From contig JAQBQL010000077.1 in NCBI GenBank assembly GCA_028287035.1, positions 1 through 13,900 of the forward strand: a DNA stretch of 13,900 nucleotides. The letters are read 5' to 3'. Below the pieces are notes generated by a model, which was not told where the DNA came from, made no database searches, and worked only from the letters and a program-made list of their open reading frames with translations. The position numbers and the translations under genes are program-made. The stretch comes from Labilithrix sp. GTDB taxonomy: Bacteria > Myxococcota > Polyangia > Polyangiales > Polyangiaceae. Positions 13,302-13,900 of this stretch are shown in pieces (positions within the stretch are counted from its first letter, which is position 1; the number at the start of each line of letters is the position of its first letter).

Positions 13302-13900
13302 CCCAGCGTCTCCTCGAAGGCGCGGGCGAGCGCCTCGGGCGCCTTCTCCGGCAGCTCGTGCGGCTCCGGGTCGAAGGCCGGCCCGCACGCGATGCCGACG
13401 AGGTGCCGGCCCGCCGAGGGATTGCGGTACCAGTCCTCGTCGTAGCGGTGCACGAGGTCGCGCACGAACGGGAGCGCGCCGAACAGCCCGAGCACCTCGG
13501 CGGGCGCAGCGGTACGGGGCTCGGGCCACGCGTCGCGCATCGTGGCCGGGAGCGGCGCACCGAAGAGCCGCGAGGTCAGCTCCTCGAAGAGGTGCGAGGT
13601 GACGTTCTCCTCCGCGAGCAAGATGCCGCGGGCCGCGACCACGCGCGCGTAGAGGAACATCGTCAGGCGCAGCACGCGCGCCTGCGCCGACGCGGTGCGC
13701 GCCGGCAGATCGAGCACGCGGCGCTGGAAGCCCGGCTCGGCGACGGCGCTCGCGAAGGCGTACGCATAGCGGTGCGCCGACGCGGGATAGGGATCGCGGG
13801 CGAGCGCGAACGGCAGCGCGCGTGCGGTGCTCGACAGGCGCAGCGAGAAGCCCCAGGCCGCGGCGGCGCGCAGGAACGTGGCGCTGCCGAGCGGCGGCGG
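13298..13900 (-). CDS. Protein of unknown function, C-terminal 200 residues only
   Basis: The frame is open to the window's right edge, so the start lies outside; the ATG at 13717 is probably internal, because the sequence before it is equally protein-like (GSATFLRAAAAWGFSLRLSS, YPASAHRYAYAFASAVAEPG). The visible part looks largely helical, with LTMFLYARVVAARGILLAEE and a charged, Trp-rich patch, HRYDEDWYRNPSAGRHL, near the C-terminus. No catalytic motif was identified, and I do not recognise the family. A soluble enzyme or the C-terminal part of a large multidomain protein are both possible. Its stop codon overlaps the start of the exported protein gene as GTGA, indicating translational coupling. 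Confidence 0.65.
   Translation of the reverse strand, partial: PPPLGSATFLRAAAAWGFSLRLSSTARALPFALARDPYPASAHRYAYAFASAVAEPGFQRRVLDLPARTASAQARVLRLTMFLYARVVAARGILLAEENVTSHLFEELTSRLFGAPLPATMRDAWPEPRTAAPAEVLGLFGALPFVRDLVHRYDEDWYRNPSAGRHLVGIACGPAFDPEPHELPEKAPEALARAFEETLG

Noticed and set aside
1..13900. CRISPR array, transposon ends, tRNA or rRNA genes
   Set aside because: No regularly spaced repeats, transposase-like protein or recognisable structural RNA was seen on either strand.

Overview
The window is G+C-rich, densely coded, and has the look of a delta-proteobacterial or myxobacterial (Myxococcota) chromosome. That placement is an inference from four things: base composition, a dnaA gene not followed by dnaN, a multihaem periplasmic cassette, and exported proteins with Ala/Pro-rich linkers. 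No sequence search could be run. Eleven protein-coding genes are supported. Two are cut by the window edges, and one appears to be broken by a one-base frameshift.

Layout. Positions 1-1464 (+) hold most of cysS (cysteinyl-tRNA synthetase), which lacks its N-terminus. It converges on a LysR-type regulator (1473-2408, -). The regulator is divergent from a two-gene drug-efflux operon (2505-5318, +): an EmrA/HlyD-type membrane-fusion protein and an EmrB/QacA-type 14-helix MFS pump. The 96-base divergent gap contains a perfect TGTTCG-N6-CGAACA dyad, a good candidate for the regulator's operator. The efflux operon meets a minus-strand operon (8627 to 5331) head-on, with a GC-rich hairpin across the junction. 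That operon encodes a lipoprotein di-haem peroxidase of the CCP/MauG family, a Tat-exported calcineurin-like phosphoesterase and a mono-haem cytochrome c, with overlapping or nearly touching genes. All three products should act outside the cytoplasmic membrane. This cassette is the most interesting functional unit in the window.

Upstream on the minus strand is a small CxxC/CxxC membrane protein whose reading frame is interrupted (about 9329 to 8734), directly downstream of dnaA (about 10830 to 9352). dnaA is preceded by a 19-bp palindrome made of two head-to-head DnaA-box-like sequences. A gene-free, dyad-rich stretch follows, running to about 11519 and containing a relatively AT-rich patch. 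It is a candidate replication origin and/or dnaA autoregulatory region. On its far side is an exported, probably beta-barrel outer-membrane protein (11520-12500, +). The window ends with two translationally coupled minus-strand genes of unknown function (12507-13301 and 13298-13900, the latter cut by the window edge).

No tRNA, rRNA, CRISPR array, insertion sequence or phage gene was seen.
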